This document shows positions 1 through 9,156 of a DNA stretch of 64,000 nt, one piece after another. Positions within the stretch are counted from its first letter, which is position 1. Every line of letters begins with the position of its first letter. The translations under genes were made by a program, and so were the position numbers. The notes under the pieces are model-generated. The model was given only the letters and a program-made list of their open reading frames with translations, ran no database searches and was not told the origin of the DNA. Origin of the DNA: Pseudomaricurvus albidus (GTDB lineage: Bacteria; Pseudomonadota; Gammaproteobacteria; Pseudomonadales; Cellvibrionaceae); the NCBI RefSeq assembly GCF_018863235.1, contig NZ_JAHKRS010000012.1:62001-126000 (forward strand), in the 5' to 3' direction.

Positions 1-50
1 AGGAACTGATAACGCTGCTTCGGAAGTTGATCTACCAGTTAAACCATTGA
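1..50 (+). CDS. C-terminal tail of an unidentified upstream gene (partial)
   Basis: An open frame enters from the left edge and ends at the TGA at 48-50; the visible tail reads ELITLLRKLIYQLNH. Its stop directly abuts the ATG at 51, which suggests translational coupling with the following methyltransferase and a shared operon. Too little is visible to name a family. A glycosyltransferase would fit the neighbourhood, but that is only a guess. Confidence 0.45.
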   Translation, partial: ELITLLRKLIYQLNH

Positions 51-71
51 ATGCTGAAGGAGGACTGGTTC

Positions 72-788
72 GTGCAGACCATTGATTTTGATCGTCTTCA
101 GTTGCGCAGCGGAGACCGCATACTTGACGTGGGGTGTGGCGAGGGACGTCATACCATTGGTGCGTATCTCAGCGCCAATGTTGACGCCATCGGGGTAGAC
201 TTGAGTGAGAAAGACCTGCAGACCGCGAAAGAGCGCTCTGCGGATTTTGAAGAGAAAGGTAATTCTCTCAAAAGCCTGACGTTTCAAAAAGCCGATGCAC
301 TGGCGTTGCCTTTTGCTGATAACAGTTTTGACAAGGTCATTTGTTCAGAAGTATTGGAGCACATCCCAGATTATCAGGGCGTGTTGGCTGAAATTAACCG
401 TGTGTTAAAGCCCGACGGGTTATTGGCAGTCAGTGTTCCCCGTGCCTGGCCGGAAGAGATTTGCTGGCGCTTGAGTAAGGCTTATCGAAAGGTTGAGGGT
501 GGGCACATCCGTATTTTTAACGCCACCCAGCTGCGCAACGATGTGGAAGACTTGGGGTGGAAACGCTATTCACGCCATTGGGCACATGCCTTGCATGCCC
601 CGTTCTGGTGGTTGAAATGCTGGTATTGGGAGAAAGAAGACGCCAGATTGGTGCAGTGGTACCACAGTTTTTTGGTCTGGGATTTGATGAAGCGCCCGTG
701 GCTGACACGCAGTCTGGAATGGCTCCTGAATCCGGTGATGGGAAAGAGCGTCGTTATGTATTTTGAGCGGGGAAAAGATCTTGATTAA
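72..788 (+). CDS. Class I SAM-dependent methyltransferase (Methyltransf_11 type)
   Basis: About 238 residues. The SAM-binding motif I, DVGCGEGRH, lies near residues 19-27, followed by an acidic loop (GVDLS) and the post-motif segment SEVLEHIPD, as in UbiE-like small-molecule methyltransferases. The substrate cannot be read from sequence. Start: an ATG at 51 abuts the upstream stop but has no ribosome binding site, whereas the GTG at 72 sits 7 nt after a strong AAGGAGGA (57-64), so I prefer 72. It lies 23 bp before the toroid-protein gene in the same direction, so the two are probably co-transcribed. Tryptophan-rich C-terminal third (about residues 165-225) is unusual and may form a substrate lid. 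Confidence 0.85.
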   Translation: MQTIDFDRLQLRSGDRILDVGCGEGRHTIGAYLSANVDAIGVDLSEKDLQTAKERSADFEEKGNSLKSLTFQKADALALPFADNSFDKVICSEVLEHIPDYQGVLAEINRVLKPDGLLAVSVPRAWPEEICWRLSKAYRKVEGGHIRIFNATQLRNDVEDLGWKRYSRHWAHALHAPFWWLKCWYWEKEDARLVQWYHSFLVWDLMKRPWLTRSLEWLLNPVMGKSVVMYFERGKDLD

Positions 789-811
789 TCACCACAGGAG
801 CGGATTGCGTT

Positions 812-1891
812 ATGGATAGCCTGCTGCTCAGTAAGGGCATATTTCCGCAAAAGTTTCTGCGTAAAACAGTGGATTATATTCTATCTGTGCAGAGAGAAGA
901 CGGTTGTATACCCTGGTTTGAAGGGGGAAAGGCTGACCCCTGGGATCATACCGAAGCCGCCATGGGGCTCAGTATTGCCGGAGAGTATGCCGCAGCTGAA
1001 AAAGCCTATGAGTGGCTGCAAGGCACACAGTTGCAAGACGGCAGCTGGTATGCCAATTATCAGGATGGAATGCCTCTTTACTGTGATAAACGGGAAACCA
1101 ACTTTATTGCCTACGTTGCGACTGGTGTTTGGCATCACTACCTGATTTCCTCCAATCGCGACTTTCTGGCGCGTAGCTGGCCCATGGTTGAAAAAGCCAT
1201 TGAATTTGTTTTACGGCATCAGTCTCCCACCGGGGAAATCTACTGGGCCGTCAGTGAAGACGGAAAGCCGCTTAAAGATGCGTTGGTCACCGGATGTTCT
1301 TCTATTTATAAAAGTCTGGAATGTGCAGTAAACATTGCTGTTGTGCTTAAAAAAGATAAAACCCATTGGCGCAAAGGCTATTCCAGTTTGGGTAATACCC
1401 TTCATCATCATCCAGAATGTTTTGATCGCACCTGGGAAAGCAAAGAACGTTATTCAATGGATTGGTTTTACCCAATTCTGGCGGGTGTCTATAAAGGCAA
1501 ACAGGCAAAGGATAGGATCCAGCAACGCTGGGATACCTTTGTGAAAAAAGATATGGGGTGTTTGTGTGTCAGTGACGAACCGTGGGTCACTGTCGCAGAG
1601 TCCTGTGAATTGACCATGGCTTTGCTGGCGGCTGGCGAACACGCCAAAGCGATCCGTTTGTACGGCTGGTTGCATCAGTGGCGGGACGGTGAAGACGGCG
1701 GTTACTGGACAGGTTATCAATATGTAGAAAATATAATCTGGCCGGAGGAAAAAACCACCTGGACGGCAGGAGCGATTCTGTTGGCAGCAGATGCGATTAC
1801 CGAACATACACCCGCAGCGAAGTTATTTTTGGAAAATCGATTGTTGTCTGAAATGGACGAAGCAGAAAGTTCGCAGGAGGTCAGGGCGTAA
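812..1891 (+). CDS. Alpha/alpha-toroid prenyltransferase/squalene-cyclase-like protein
   Basis: 359 residues. Repeated helical segments with QW-like signatures (QREDGCIPW near residue 28, QLQDGSW near 72) and several further tryptophan/glycine-rich turns match the alpha/alpha-toroid fold shared by squalene-hopene cyclases and protein prenyltransferase beta subunits. I see no DxDD or other cyclase acid motif, and it is about half the length of a full cyclase, so catalytic activity is uncertain; automated pipelines tend to call such proteins 'prenyltransferase'. It is flanked by two methyltransferases and an acyltransferase. Fold assignment is moderately sure, function unknown. Confidence 0.6.
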   Translation: MDSLLLSKGIFPQKFLRKTVDYILSVQREDGCIPWFEGGKADPWDHTEAAMGLSIAGEYAAAEKAYEWLQGTQLQDGSWYANYQDGMPLYCDKRETNFIAYVATGVWHHYLISSNRDFLARSWPMVEKAIEFVLRHQSPTGEIYWAVSEDGKPLKDALVTGCSSIYKSLECAVNIAVVLKKDKTHWRKGYSSLGNTLHHHPECFDRTWESKERYSMDWFYPILAGVYKGKQAKDRIQQRWDTFVKKDMGCLCVSDEPWVTVAESCELTMALLAAGEHAKAIRLYGWLHQWRDGEDGGYWTGYQYVENIIWPEEKTTWTAGAILLAADAITEHTPAAKLFLENRLLSEMDEAESSQEVRA

Positions 1892-1923
1892 ACCGATTGT
1901 GAATTTTTTCTCACAACCGGTTT
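1890..1923. terminator. Bidirectional terminator-like hairpin
   Basis: AAACCG and TTGTGA (1890-1902) pair with TCACAA and CGGTTT (1911-1923), one mismatch, with a T-rich loop. It overlaps the stop codon of the toroid gene and sits 8 bp from the end of the convergent methyltransferase gene, the right place for a shared terminator. It lacks a clean T-run after the stem. Confidence 0.5.
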
Positions 1924-1930
1924 GCTGATT

Positions 1931-2554
1931 TCATTTTCGACGAAACAGCCCAAGAGTGTTTACTGTCGGCAGTTCTTCAAAAAGGCCTGAGGCTTTGGCG
2001 AGCTTCCATATGTTGTAAGGAGCCTGGCCGCCGTCTTCGGGATTGGGAAAGATGTCGTGAATCGCCAGAATGCCGCCGGGCTTGATGAATGTAGACCAGC
2101 AGCGATAGTCAGTTTGAGCCGCTTCTTCGCTGTGGCCGCCATCGATAAAGACCATACCCAGCGGTGTAGCCCAGTGACGTGAAGCAATAGCAGAGGATGA
2201 GACGATCGGTACTACAGTGTCTTCGAGCCGGGCTTCACGCATGGTGGTGCGAAAGGTTTTAAAACTGTCCATTAATTCTATGCTGTTGTCGTACAGATCC
2301 GGATCGTGATATTCCTCGCCCAGTTGATGTTCTTCTGAGCCGCGGTGGTGATCCAGTGCATACAAAATACTGTCGTTCTGCTTGCAGGCGGTAGCAAAAT
2401 AGACCGTTGATTTGCCGCAGTAGCTGCCGATTTCCAGGCATGGTCCCAGTTTGGAAGCTTCCAGAGCATATTGATAAAGTGCCAGCCCTTCGTCAGCGGC
2501 CAGAAAGCCTTTAACGTTATTGATATCGATAGGAAGATTTAATTCAGTGGACAT
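1931..2554 (-). CDS. Class I SAM-dependent methyltransferase (Methyltransf_24 type)
   Basis: 207 residues. The segment LEIGSYCGKSTVYFA (about residues 41-55) is the glycine-rich SAM motif of the Methyltransf_24/TylF-like group; VFIDGGHSEEAAQTD (about 137-151) carries the DGxH metal/substrate motif typical of that group. FIKPGGILAIHDIF follows as the beta-strand 5 motif. Small-molecule O-methyltransferases of this type act on sugars, phenols or polyketides; the substrate here is unknown. The gene is convergent with the toroid gene and divergent from the acyltransferase gene, so it has its own promoter in 2555-2680. Confidence 0.8.
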   Translation of the reverse strand: MSTELNLPIDINNVKGFLAADEGLALYQYALEASKLGPCLEIGSYCGKSTVYFATACKQNDSILYALDHHRGSEEHQLGEEYHDPDLYDNSIELMDSFKTFRTTMREARLEDTVVPIVSSSAIASRHWATPLGMVFIDGGHSEEAAQTDYRCWSTFIKPGGILAIHDIFPNPEDGGQAPYNIWKLAKASGLFEELPTVNTLGLFRRK

Positions 2555-2680
2555 GATCCGACCCGTTTAATGTTAATGCGCAAGGCCAGGATAGCGGCCA
2601 ACAAAAGTGACGACATTAGCGAGGGCGTCAAAAAATAACAAGGCTTAACTGCCGGTAATTGTAGATAAAAAGAAAGGAAA

Positions 2681-3409
2681 TTGGATTTGCGTCGTAACCA
2701 TAGCCCCTATGCTGTCAAACGGATAAAAGGATGGTGGAATGACCTGTTGGTCAATCACTTTTTTGTAAAGCATTTTGATCGTTTGGGGCAACACCCAATG
2801 GTGGTTGAGCCTTTGTCGGCAGAAATCTTTGGTCGCAACATCGAGGCCGGTGATTATCTTCACCTGATCAGCTCCAAAGACAATCCTGTTCGTTTAACCA
2901 CTTGGAGTGGTAAGGGCATGGACGGCAAGATCACGGTGGGGAATTACTGCTTGATGTCTCCGGGTACTACCATCACAGCGGCTGACAGCATCACTATTGG
3001 CGATAATTGTATGTTTGCCGCCAGTTGCTACATTGCCGACAGCGACTGGCATGGTGTTTACAACCGGCTGCGCCCCTTTCGCTGTACAAAACCCATTGTA
3101 CTGAAAGATAACGTCTGGATTGGTCATGGCGCAAAGGTCGGTAAAGGTGTGACTATTGGTGAGAACAGTGTGGTAGCTGCAGGTGCGATTGTGGTTAAAG
3201 ACGTGCCAGACAACGTGGTTGTCGGTGGCAATCCTGCCCGGGTTATCAAAACCATCAACCCAAACCGACGAATGTTAAAGCGGGAGCGGTTGTTTGAAGA
3301 TGGAGAGTTCTATTTACAAAACCAAAGAGATCTTGATCGTTACGTGCTGAGTGGCAACACCTGGTGGGGGTGGCTGCGATCAATGCTGTTTCCAACCCGG
3401 GAGGATTAA
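2681..3409 (+). CDS. Left-handed beta-helix (hexapeptide) O-acyltransferase
   Basis: 242 residues. The middle and C-terminal parts contain hexapeptide repeats ([55 protein letters not shown]), the final turn GGNPARVI, and an active-site-like H in SDWHGVYNR, all hallmarks of the WbbJ/LacA-type acetyltransferase family. Such enzymes acylate sugars or lipid precursors. No ATG exists near the N-terminus: TTG at 2681 or TTG at 2687 must start the gene; AGGA at 2675-2678 favours 2687 on spacing. It fits with the neighbouring methyltransferases as a tailoring enzyme for a surface glycan or lipid, an inference from context. Confidence 0.8.
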   Translation: MDLRRNHSPYAVKRIKGWWNDLLVNHFFVKHFDRLGQHPMVVEPLSAEIFGRNIEAGDYLHLISSKDNPVRLTTWSGKGMDGKITVGNYCLMSPGTTITAADSITIGDNCMFAASCYIADSDWHGVYNRLRPFRCTKPIVLKDNVWIGHGAKVGKGVTIGENSVVAAGAIVVKDVPDNVVVGGNPARVIKTINPNRRMLKRERLFEDGEFYLQNQRDLDRYVLSGNTWWGWLRSMLFPTRED

Positions 3410-3434
3410 CGGTGGGAGTACTTCCCTGGCTTTG

Positions 3435-4418
3435 TCAGTGTCCAAGTTGGTGCTTGAACGCTGTTTCAAACTCGATAGCCAGCCGCAGCCGTTTAATGTC
3501 ATTAAAGAACTCTTCTGCAGCCGGGTATTCCCGTCGTAAATAAGATAGCCACTGTTTGATACGATTACCCAGAAATTTATGCGGGTAGAGATCTTTGGTC
3601 GTTTGATAGTAAGCAAATAACATTTCAGCTATCTGAAGCCAGGTCATGGCCTGGTGTTCGTCTGTCTGATGTTGCTGTGAGAGGTATTCCGCGCGAATGG
3701 CCAGAGCCAGATCCGGCCGTGCCAGCAGGCCTCTTCCCAACATAAAGTCTTCGCAGCCGGATTGTTCACGGCATCGGCGCCAGTCTTCAACGCTCCATAT
3801 CTCTCCATTGGCGATCACGGGTATGGAAATAGTCTCTTTGATGCGACCAATATAGTCCCAATAAGCTGGGGGCTTGTAGCCGTCCGCCTTGGAGCGGGCG
3901 TGAACGGTGAGTTCATCGGCTCCGGCCTCAAAGATGGCCCGGGCATTGTCCAGATAGGCGCTGCGGTCTTCGAAGCCCAAACGGATTTTGGCGCTGACCG
4001 GAATATGGTCGGGTACCGCTCTCCGAACAGCCTGCACAATATTGAAAACCCGCTCGGGCTCGCGCAACAAGCTGGCTCCGCCATCGCTGTTGTTGACAGT
4101 TTTGGCGGGGCAACCGAAATTCAGATCAATGGCTGTAGCGCCAACCCGAGAGGCTTTGGCGGCGTTTTGTGCCAGCGCTTCCGGGTTGCCTCCTAACAGC
4201 TGCAGGCGCACAGGCGTTCCAGCCGGAGTTTGGCAATGGTTTGCCAGTTCCGGACAAATTTTCTGAAACACCCGTTCTGGCAGGGTTTGAGGGCCACTGA
4301 CTCGAACAAATTCGGTGACACATATGTCGATTCCACCAATTCGGGTTAATAAATCCCGTACATGGTGGTCAACAACACCCTCCATTGGAGCAAGAAACAG
4401 TCGCATACGATGAGTCAA
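3435..4418 (-). CDS. dusC: tRNA-dihydrouridine(16) synthase
   Basis: 327 residues. FMN-dependent reduction of uridine in the tRNA D-loop. The N-terminal LAPMEGVVDHHVRDLL, the catalytic cysteine in NFGCPAKTVNNSDGGASLL, VSAKIRLG, LTVHARSKADGY and IANGEIWS are the ordered motifs of the Dus TIM barrel; the MEGVVD and RSKADGY variants are those of the DusC subfamily rather than DusA or DusB. The ATG at 4418 is annotated; the ATG four codons later (4406) is an equally good start. It is convergent with the acyltransferase gene (25 bp apart) and divergent from the oad operon. Confidence 0.9.
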   Translation of the reverse strand: MTHRMRLFLAPMEGVVDHHVRDLLTRIGGIDICVTEFVRVSGPQTLPERVFQKICPELANHCQTPAGTPVRLQLLGGNPEALAQNAAKASRVGATAIDLNFGCPAKTVNNSDGGASLLREPERVFNIVQAVRRAVPDHIPVSAKIRLGFEDRSAYLDNARAIFEAGADELTVHARSKADGYKPPAYWDYIGRIKETISIPVIANGEIWSVEDWRRCREQSGCEDFMLGRGLLARPDLALAIRAEYLSQQHQTDEHQAMTWLQIAEMLFAYYQTTKDLYPHKFLGNRIKQWLSYLRREYPAAEEFFNDIKRLRLAIEFETAFKHQLGH

Positions 4419-4802
4419 AAGTCGGGTAAGTGGTGGCCAGGAGCCTATCTGAGCGGTTAAAGGTCAGCGGAAGTGGCGTTTAATGCACGATTAAATGCGA
4501 GGTATCTGATAAAATCGCCCCAATCGGCAGACATTTTAGCTGTCTGGCAGTGCGGAACCAAGCGGTTCCGTCTGTATTTCGGCTATCAATTCGAGCGAAA
4601 TTGCCAGACTAGCAGTGCGAGATTGGTAGACCCGGCAAAGATAGCCATAATCAAGTAGTGGCAACAGCAGCCTGAATGGGCAGCTTGAAATAGTTGGCTA
4701 GTATGTAGATTGGGACTGTCTGACACGACATTAATCAATTAAATAACTACGGAAATTTGCCTGAACAGCGGCGGCACGATACATTCCCGCCCCAGCTAAC
4801 AG
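4419..4802. other. 384-bp intergenic region with nested inverted repeats upstream of oadG
   Basis: No convincing gene. An extended -10-like TGATAAAAT lies at 4506-4514. Downstream are three exact inverted repeats: CAGACA/TGTCTG (4528-4533 / 4541-4546), GTCTGGCA/TGCCAGAC (4542-4549 / 4602-4609) and CGGAACC/GGTTCCG with an AAGC loop (4553-4559 / 4564-4570). The first two share bases and so exclude each other. This could be a structured 5' leader of the oad operon or a small RNA. Confidence 0.45.
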
Positions 4803-4805
4803 GTG

Positions 4806-5063
4806 ATGGACATATTGATCATGCAAGAAAGTATTATCCAGCAGGGTGTCGACCTGCTGATCTTTGGAATGGGAACCGTTTTTGTGTTCCTGACGGTTTT
4901 GGTTATCGCGACCTTGGGGATGTCGTCGTTCATACGGCGTTTTTTTCCGGATGCTGTCGCACCAGTAACTGAGCCGGCACCGACAACACCTTCCAATTCG
5001 GTTGATCCCAGACATTTGGCGATCATAAAAGCAGCCATTGAGAAGCACCGAAACAAGCAGTAG
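4806..5063 (+). CDS. oadG: Oxaloacetate decarboxylase gamma subunit
   Basis: About 85 residues. A single N-terminal membrane helix (LLIFGMGTVFVFLTVLVIATLGMSS) followed by a proline-rich cytoplasmic tail ending in HLAIIKAAIEKHRNKQ is the standard OadG layout. OadG anchors the alpha subunit to the beta subunit and supplies Zn binding. Start choice: GTG 4803, ATG 4806 or ATG 4821; a perfect AGGTGAT at 4801-4807 favours ATG 4821 (spacing 13), while most homologues also begin close to that point. It is followed 113 bp later by oadA and then oadB, the usual order of the Na+ pump operon. Confidence 0.85.
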   Translation: MDILIMQESIIQQGVDLLIFGMGTVFVFLTVLVIATLGMSSFIRRFFPDAVAPVTEPAPTTPSNSVDPRHLAIIKAAIEKHRNKQ

Positions 5064-5176
5064 CTTCTCATCCCTGCAACAGCGGGGCAGACAAGCTGCC
5101 GGCAAAAGTGAGTTATTCAGCCACTTTGCCCTCTGACGAACACTTTTTCTGACAGATATAAATCAAGGACTTTCTC

Positions 5177-6967
5177 ATGAGTGAGAATAACAAACCCCTA
5201 GGCATTACCGATGTTGTATTGAGGGATGCGCACCAATCTCTGTTTGCGACCCGCATGCGCCTCGACGACATGCTGCCAATTGCGCAAAAATTAGACGATA
5301 TTGGTTTCTGGTCATTGGAAACCTGGGGGGGCGCTACCTTTGACGCCTGTATTCGTTACCTGGGGGAAGACCCTTGGGAGCGTATTCGCGAACTTAAAAA
5401 GGCCATGCCCAAGACTCCGATGCAAATGCTGTTTCGAGGTCAGAATATTCTGGGTTATCGCCACTATGCAGATGATGTGGTTGAAAAGTTTGTCGAGCGT
5501 TGCGCCGTTAACGGTGTCGACGTCTTCCGCGTATTTGACGCGATGAATGATATGCGCAATATCGAGACAGCGTTGAAAGCCGTTAAAAAGCAGGGTAAGC
5601 ACGCTCAGGGCACGATTGCCTATACCCTCAGTCCTGTCCACGACATTGATATGTGGGTAGAGCAGGGCAAGCGCATCGAAGACATGGGTGCCGATTCTAT
5701 CGCCATTAAAGACATGGCGGGGCTGTTGAAGCCTTATGTCGGTTACGAGCTGGTTTCACGCCTTAAAGCCAGCTGTGATATTCCAATCCACATGCAATGT
5801 CATGCCACCACCGGTTTGTCCACGGCTACCGCCTTAAAATGCATCGAGGCTGGGATCGACAATATTGATACCGCCATCTCTTCGATGTCCATGACGTATG
5901 GGCATAGTCCCACCGAATCCGTTGTTGCCATCTTGCAGGATACTGACCGTGATACAGGTTTGAATCTGGAAAAGCTGGAAGAAATTGCCAATTACTTCCG
6001 TGAAGTGCGCAAAAAATACGCAAAATTCGAAGGGTCTCTGAAAGGCATTGATGGTCGTATTTTGACCGCCCAGGTTCCTGGCGGCATGTTGACCAACATG
6101 GAAAACCAGCTGCGCGATCAGGGCGCTGAGGATAAATTTGGTGAGGTTCTGGCCGAAATTCCACGAGTCCGTGAAGATCTGGGCTTTATTCCTCTGGTTA
6201 CACCCACCTCGCAAATTGTGGGCACTCAGGCCGTTCTTAACGTATTGACCGGCGAGCGCTTCAAATCCATTTCCAAAGAAACTCAGGGCATTCTCAAAGG
6301 GGAATACGGCGCTGCACCAGCACCGTACAACAAAGAGCTGCAAGCGCGTGTACTTGATGGAGCAGAAGCGATCACCTGTCGTCCCGCAGATCTGCTCGAG
6401 CCGGAAATGGATAAATTAACGGCTGAGTTGCAAGAGCTGGCTCAAGAGAAAAACATCAAGCTGGAAAGTGGCGAGCGAGAAATCGACGATGTACTGACCT
6501 ATGCTCTGTTCCCGCAGGTTGGCCTGAAGTTTCTGGCGAATCGCAACAACCCTGACGCTTTCGAAGCGGCCCCGACGGGCAAAGAGAGCGCAGTAGTCAC
6601 CAATGATGCGGGTGAAGAGGTTTACACCGTTGAAGTGGAGGGTGTTTCCTATACGGTTACCGTCTCCAGTGGTGGAGATCTGACGGGTATCGTTCCCGTG
6701 GGTGGCGCCGTGAGCGAAAGCTCGGCACCTGCTGCCGGAGCTGTTCCAACCGGTGGGGATCCGTTGCCAGCTCCTTTGGCGGGTAATATCGTCAAGGTAT
6801 ACGCAACTCCAGGTCAAGCTGTACAGGATGGTGACCTGCTGTTGGTTCTGGAAGCCATGAAAATGGAAACCGAGGTGCGCTCACCGAAAGCGGGTACCGT
6901 TGGAAGCGTGAATATCAAAGAGGGCGATTCTGTCGCTGTTGGCGATACTTTATTGACCATTGCTTAA
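5177..6967 (+). CDS. oadA: Oxaloacetate decarboxylase alpha subunit (biotin-containing carboxyltransferase)
   Basis: 596 residues. N-terminal carboxyltransferase TIM barrel (about 1-300) with [12 protein letters not shown], the metal-binding HMQCHATTG, and the catalytic lysine segment [11 protein letters not shown]; central conserved carboxylase domain (about 300-460); Pro/Ala/Gly-rich hinge; C-terminal biotinyl domain (about 525-596) with the biotinylation site EAMKMETEV. It transfers CO2 from oxaloacetate to biotin, feeding decarboxylation coupled to Na+ export by OadB. Full family length, no frameshift. 18 bp separate it from oadB. Start ATG follows AAGGACTTTCTC (5163-5174). Confidence 0.95.
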   Translation: MSENNKPLGITDVVLRDAHQSLFATRMRLDDMLPIAQKLDDIGFWSLETWGGATFDACIRYLGEDPWERIRELKKAMPKTPMQMLFRGQNILGYRHYADDVVEKFVERCAVNGVDVFRVFDAMNDMRNIETALKAVKKQGKHAQGTIAYTLSPVHDIDMWVEQGKRIEDMGADSIAIKDMAGLLKPYVGYELVSRLKASCDIPIHMQCHATTGLSTATALKCIEAGIDNIDTAISSMSMTYGHSPTESVVAILQDTDRDTGLNLEKLEEIANYFREVRKKYAKFEGSLKGIDGRILTAQVPGGMLTNMENQLRDQGAEDKFGEVLAEIPRVREDLGFIPLVTPTSQIVGTQAVLNVLTGERFKSISKETQGILKGEYGAAPAPYNKELQARVLDGAEAITCRPADLLEPEMDKLTAELQELAQEKNIKLESGEREIDDVLTYALFPQVGLKFLANRNNPDAFEAAPTGKESAVVTNDAGEEVYTVEVEGVSYTVTVSSGGDLTGIVPVGGAVSESSAPAAGAVPTGGDPLPAPLAGNIVKVYATPGQAVQDGDLLLVLEAMKMETEVRSPKAGTVGSVNIKEGDSVAVGDTLLTIA

Positions 6968-6985
6968 GTCCGGGAGTGCAGATAC

Positions 6986-8299
6986 ATGGATAACTTACTA
7001 GGGCTTTGGCAAGAATCAGGTTTGTACCTGATGACTCCAGGGCAGATGGTCATGATCGCAGTGGGCTTACTGCTGCTGTTTTTGGCGATTAACAAAAACT
7101 TTGAACCCCTGCTGCTGGTTCCTATTGGCTTTGGTGGCATTCTGGCGAATATTCCCGGTGCCGAACTGGCCTCATCGGCTGTCGATGCGGCGCTGCATGG
7201 TGCTCACCCCGATGTCTTGGCAGCCTTTGCACACACTCTGGGGCTTGAGATTGGAAGTTCACTGGAGGCGGTAAAGGATGCCTATAACCATGCTTCGGTC
7301 AGTGTGCAGTCTCAACTGTCGCTGCAAGCGGCGGATTTTGGTTACTCAAACGGCATGCTCTATAACTTTTACAGTGTGGCCATTGCGTCCGGTATTGCTC
7401 CTCTGGTGATTTTCATGGGCGTTGGGGCGATGACTGACTTTGGTCCATTGCTGGCAAATCCCAAGACCCTGTTCCTGGGAGCTGCAGCCCAGTTTGGTAT
7501 CTTCGCCACCATCATGGGGGCAGTGGGTATGAGCTATCTGGGCTGGATGGACTTCTCCATCGCTGATGCCGCTGCCATTGGTATTATCGGTGGCGCTGAT
7601 GGCCCGACGGCCATTTATGTGTCTTCATTGCTGGCGCCTGAACTTTTGGGTGCTATTGCAGTCGCAGCTTACTCGTATATGGCTCTGGTACCACTGATCC
7701 AGCCCCCAATTATGAGGGCTTTGACGACAGAAGAAGAGCGCAAGATCAGCATGACTCAGTTGCGTGTTGTGTCCAAGCGGGAGAAAATTGCATTCCCGAT
7801 TGTGGTGCTGATTCTGGTTGCGATGCTGTTGCCTTCTGCTGCACCGCTGCTGGGTATGTTCTGTTTCGGTAACTTGATGAAGGAATGTGGTGTTGTCGAC
7901 CGCCTGAGTGACACTGCTCAGAATGCGTTGATCAATATCACCACCATCTTCCTGGGGCTATCCGTAGGGTCAAAACTGGCGGCGGACAAGTTCCTGGACC
8001 CCAAAACTCTGGGTATTCTGGCTCTCGGTATTGTGGCCTTTGGTATTGGTACGGCGATGGGGGTCCTGATGGCTAAGCTGATGAACAAATTCAGCGAGCA
8101 CAAGCTCAACCCTCTGATTGGTTCTGCAGGGGTTTCGGCTGTACCGATGGCTGCCCGGGTTTCCAATAGAGTGGGGCTTGAAGCCAACCCGCAAAACTTC
8201 CTGCTGATGCATGCCATGGGCCCAAATGTGGCCGGGGTTATCGGGTCGGCGGTTGCTGCCGGGGTTATGATTTCCATGGTTCAATCTATGGGTGGATAA
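6986..8299 (+). CDS. oadB: Oxaloacetate decarboxylase beta subunit (Na+ pump)
   Basis: 437 residues, highly hydrophobic with about nine to eleven membrane segments. The signature [17 protein letters not shown] (region IIIa, with the Na+/carboxybiotin aspartate) lies near residues 197-213, and [17 protein letters not shown] with [19 protein letters not shown] forms the C-terminal conserved region. The protein decarboxylates carboxybiotin on OadA and exports Na+. An insertion-like segment at about residues 60-115 ([19 protein letters not shown] and around) is also seen in marine gammaproteobacterial homologues. Last gene of the oadGAB operon, followed by a strong terminator. Confidence 0.95.
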   Translation: MDNLLGLWQESGLYLMTPGQMVMIAVGLLLLFLAINKNFEPLLLVPIGFGGILANIPGAELASSAVDAALHGAHPDVLAAFAHTLGLEIGSSLEAVKDAYNHASVSVQSQLSLQAADFGYSNGMLYNFYSVAIASGIAPLVIFMGVGAMTDFGPLLANPKTLFLGAAAQFGIFATIMGAVGMSYLGWMDFSIADAAAIGIIGGADGPTAIYVSSLLAPELLGAIAVAAYSYMALVPLIQPPIMRALTTEEERKISMTQLRVVSKREKIAFPIVVLILVAMLLPSAAPLLGMFCFGNLMKECGVVDRLSDTAQNALINITTIFLGLSVGSKLAADKFLDPKTLGILALGIVAFGIGTAMGVLMAKLMNKFSEHKLNPLIGSAGVSAVPMAARVSNRVGLEANPQNFLLMHAMGPNVAGVIGSAVAAGVMISMVQSMGG

Positions 8300-8373
8300 C
8301 AAGAGGTGCACTGTGCTTAAGTACAAAGCCGAATTACTGGCTGGAACGAAGTCACAGGATTGAGAAATAAAAG

Positions 8374-8399
8374 CCCTGCCGGCGACGACAGGGTTTTTT
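8374..8399 (+). terminator. Rho-independent terminator of oadGAB
   Basis: CCCTG (8374-8378) pairs with CAGGG (8389-8393) and is followed by six T. It lies 75 bp after the oadB stop, closing the operon. Confidence 0.8.
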
Positions 8400-8458
8400 C
8401 TTGTATTTCAAAGACTTATAGTGTGCCGTTGGGCACCGCTGGATGTTGAGGAGTTACA

Positions 8459-9112
8459 ATGGCTTATAAGGTACTTGGTATTGGAATCAGTATACTGTTC
8501 CTGACCGGGTGTGAGACTTTCTTTGGCTCTCAGCAATCAACACAAGCGCCCCCTGAGACGTTGCAGTGTCCAGTTGTGGAGCCGGTTGTTTGTCCTGAAC
8601 TTCCTCCCGCTCCCGAAGTAAAACCTGAACTTCCAAAGCCTGAAGTGAAACCTCCCGAGCAGGTTGTGGATTGCACAAAGCCTGTGGAGTACAACAGTAA
8701 ATACCACCGTTTGGGGCAGGTCGAATATGTGGACATCATGCCCATGGGGTTTCGTCAGAAAGCGCGAATAGACACCGGCGCCGAGACGACGTCCATTGAT
8801 GCCATCAATATCATTGAGTTTGAGCGGGATGGCCGTGACTGGGTACAATTTTCGGTCAAAGACCGCAATACTGACGAAAGTGTGATGATCAAAGCCCCCA
8901 TTAAGCGGACCGTTTTGATTAAACAACATGGCAGTAAGGATATTCGCAGGCAAGTGGTGTTGCTGACTTTGGCCATTGGTGAACTCAAAGAGGAAGTGGA
9001 AGTGACTCTCGCAGATCGGGAAAACTTTGAGTACCCCGTACTGATCGGACGTAACTTCCTTCAAGGGCGTGCACTGGTGGATGTCAGTCGCAAGTTTTTG
9101 TCCTTAGAATAG
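8459..9112 (+). CDS. Retropepsin-like lipoprotein (PF05618 'ATP-dependent zinc protease' family)
   Basis: 217 residues. A lipoprotein signal with lipobox LTGC (Cys18), then a Pro/Glu/Val-rich linker (about 27-72), then a single-domain aspartic protease-like fold with the active-site-like DTGAETTSI (105-113) and VLIGRNFL near 195. The family carries an old name, 'ATP-dependent zinc protease', but the DTG motif and size are those of a retropepsin. RBS GAGGAG at 8449-8454. It precedes genes for the inactive-transglutaminase 7TM protein and an ATP-grasp ligase, a recurrent association; the natural inference is that the protease trims or removes something made by the ligase in the periplasm. Confidence 0.8.
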   Translation: MAYKVLGIGISILFLTGCETFFGSQQSTQAPPETLQCPVVEPVVCPELPPAPEVKPELPKPEVKPPEQVVDCTKPVEYNSKYHRLGQVEYVDIMPMGFRQKARIDTGAETTSIDAINIIEFERDGRDWVQFSVKDRNTDESVMIKAPIKRTVLIKQHGSKDIRRQVVLLTLAIGELKEEVEVTLADRENFEYPVLIGRNFLQGRALVDVSRKFLSLE

Positions 9113-9156
9113 TGTTGTCATTGAGACAGTAATGGGTTGCGTCATGGAGAAATGGC

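Noticed and set aside
4473-4658. A 61-codon open frame between dusC and oadG
   Set aside because: No ribosome binding site, no domain and no sensible hydrophobicity; the same bases form inverted repeats, which point to RNA structure instead.
4600-4665. A tRNA-like stretch (AGATTGGTAGA resembles a D-loop)
   Set aside because: No acceptor stem, no T-loop (GGTTCGAATCC-type) and no anticodon arm could be fitted.
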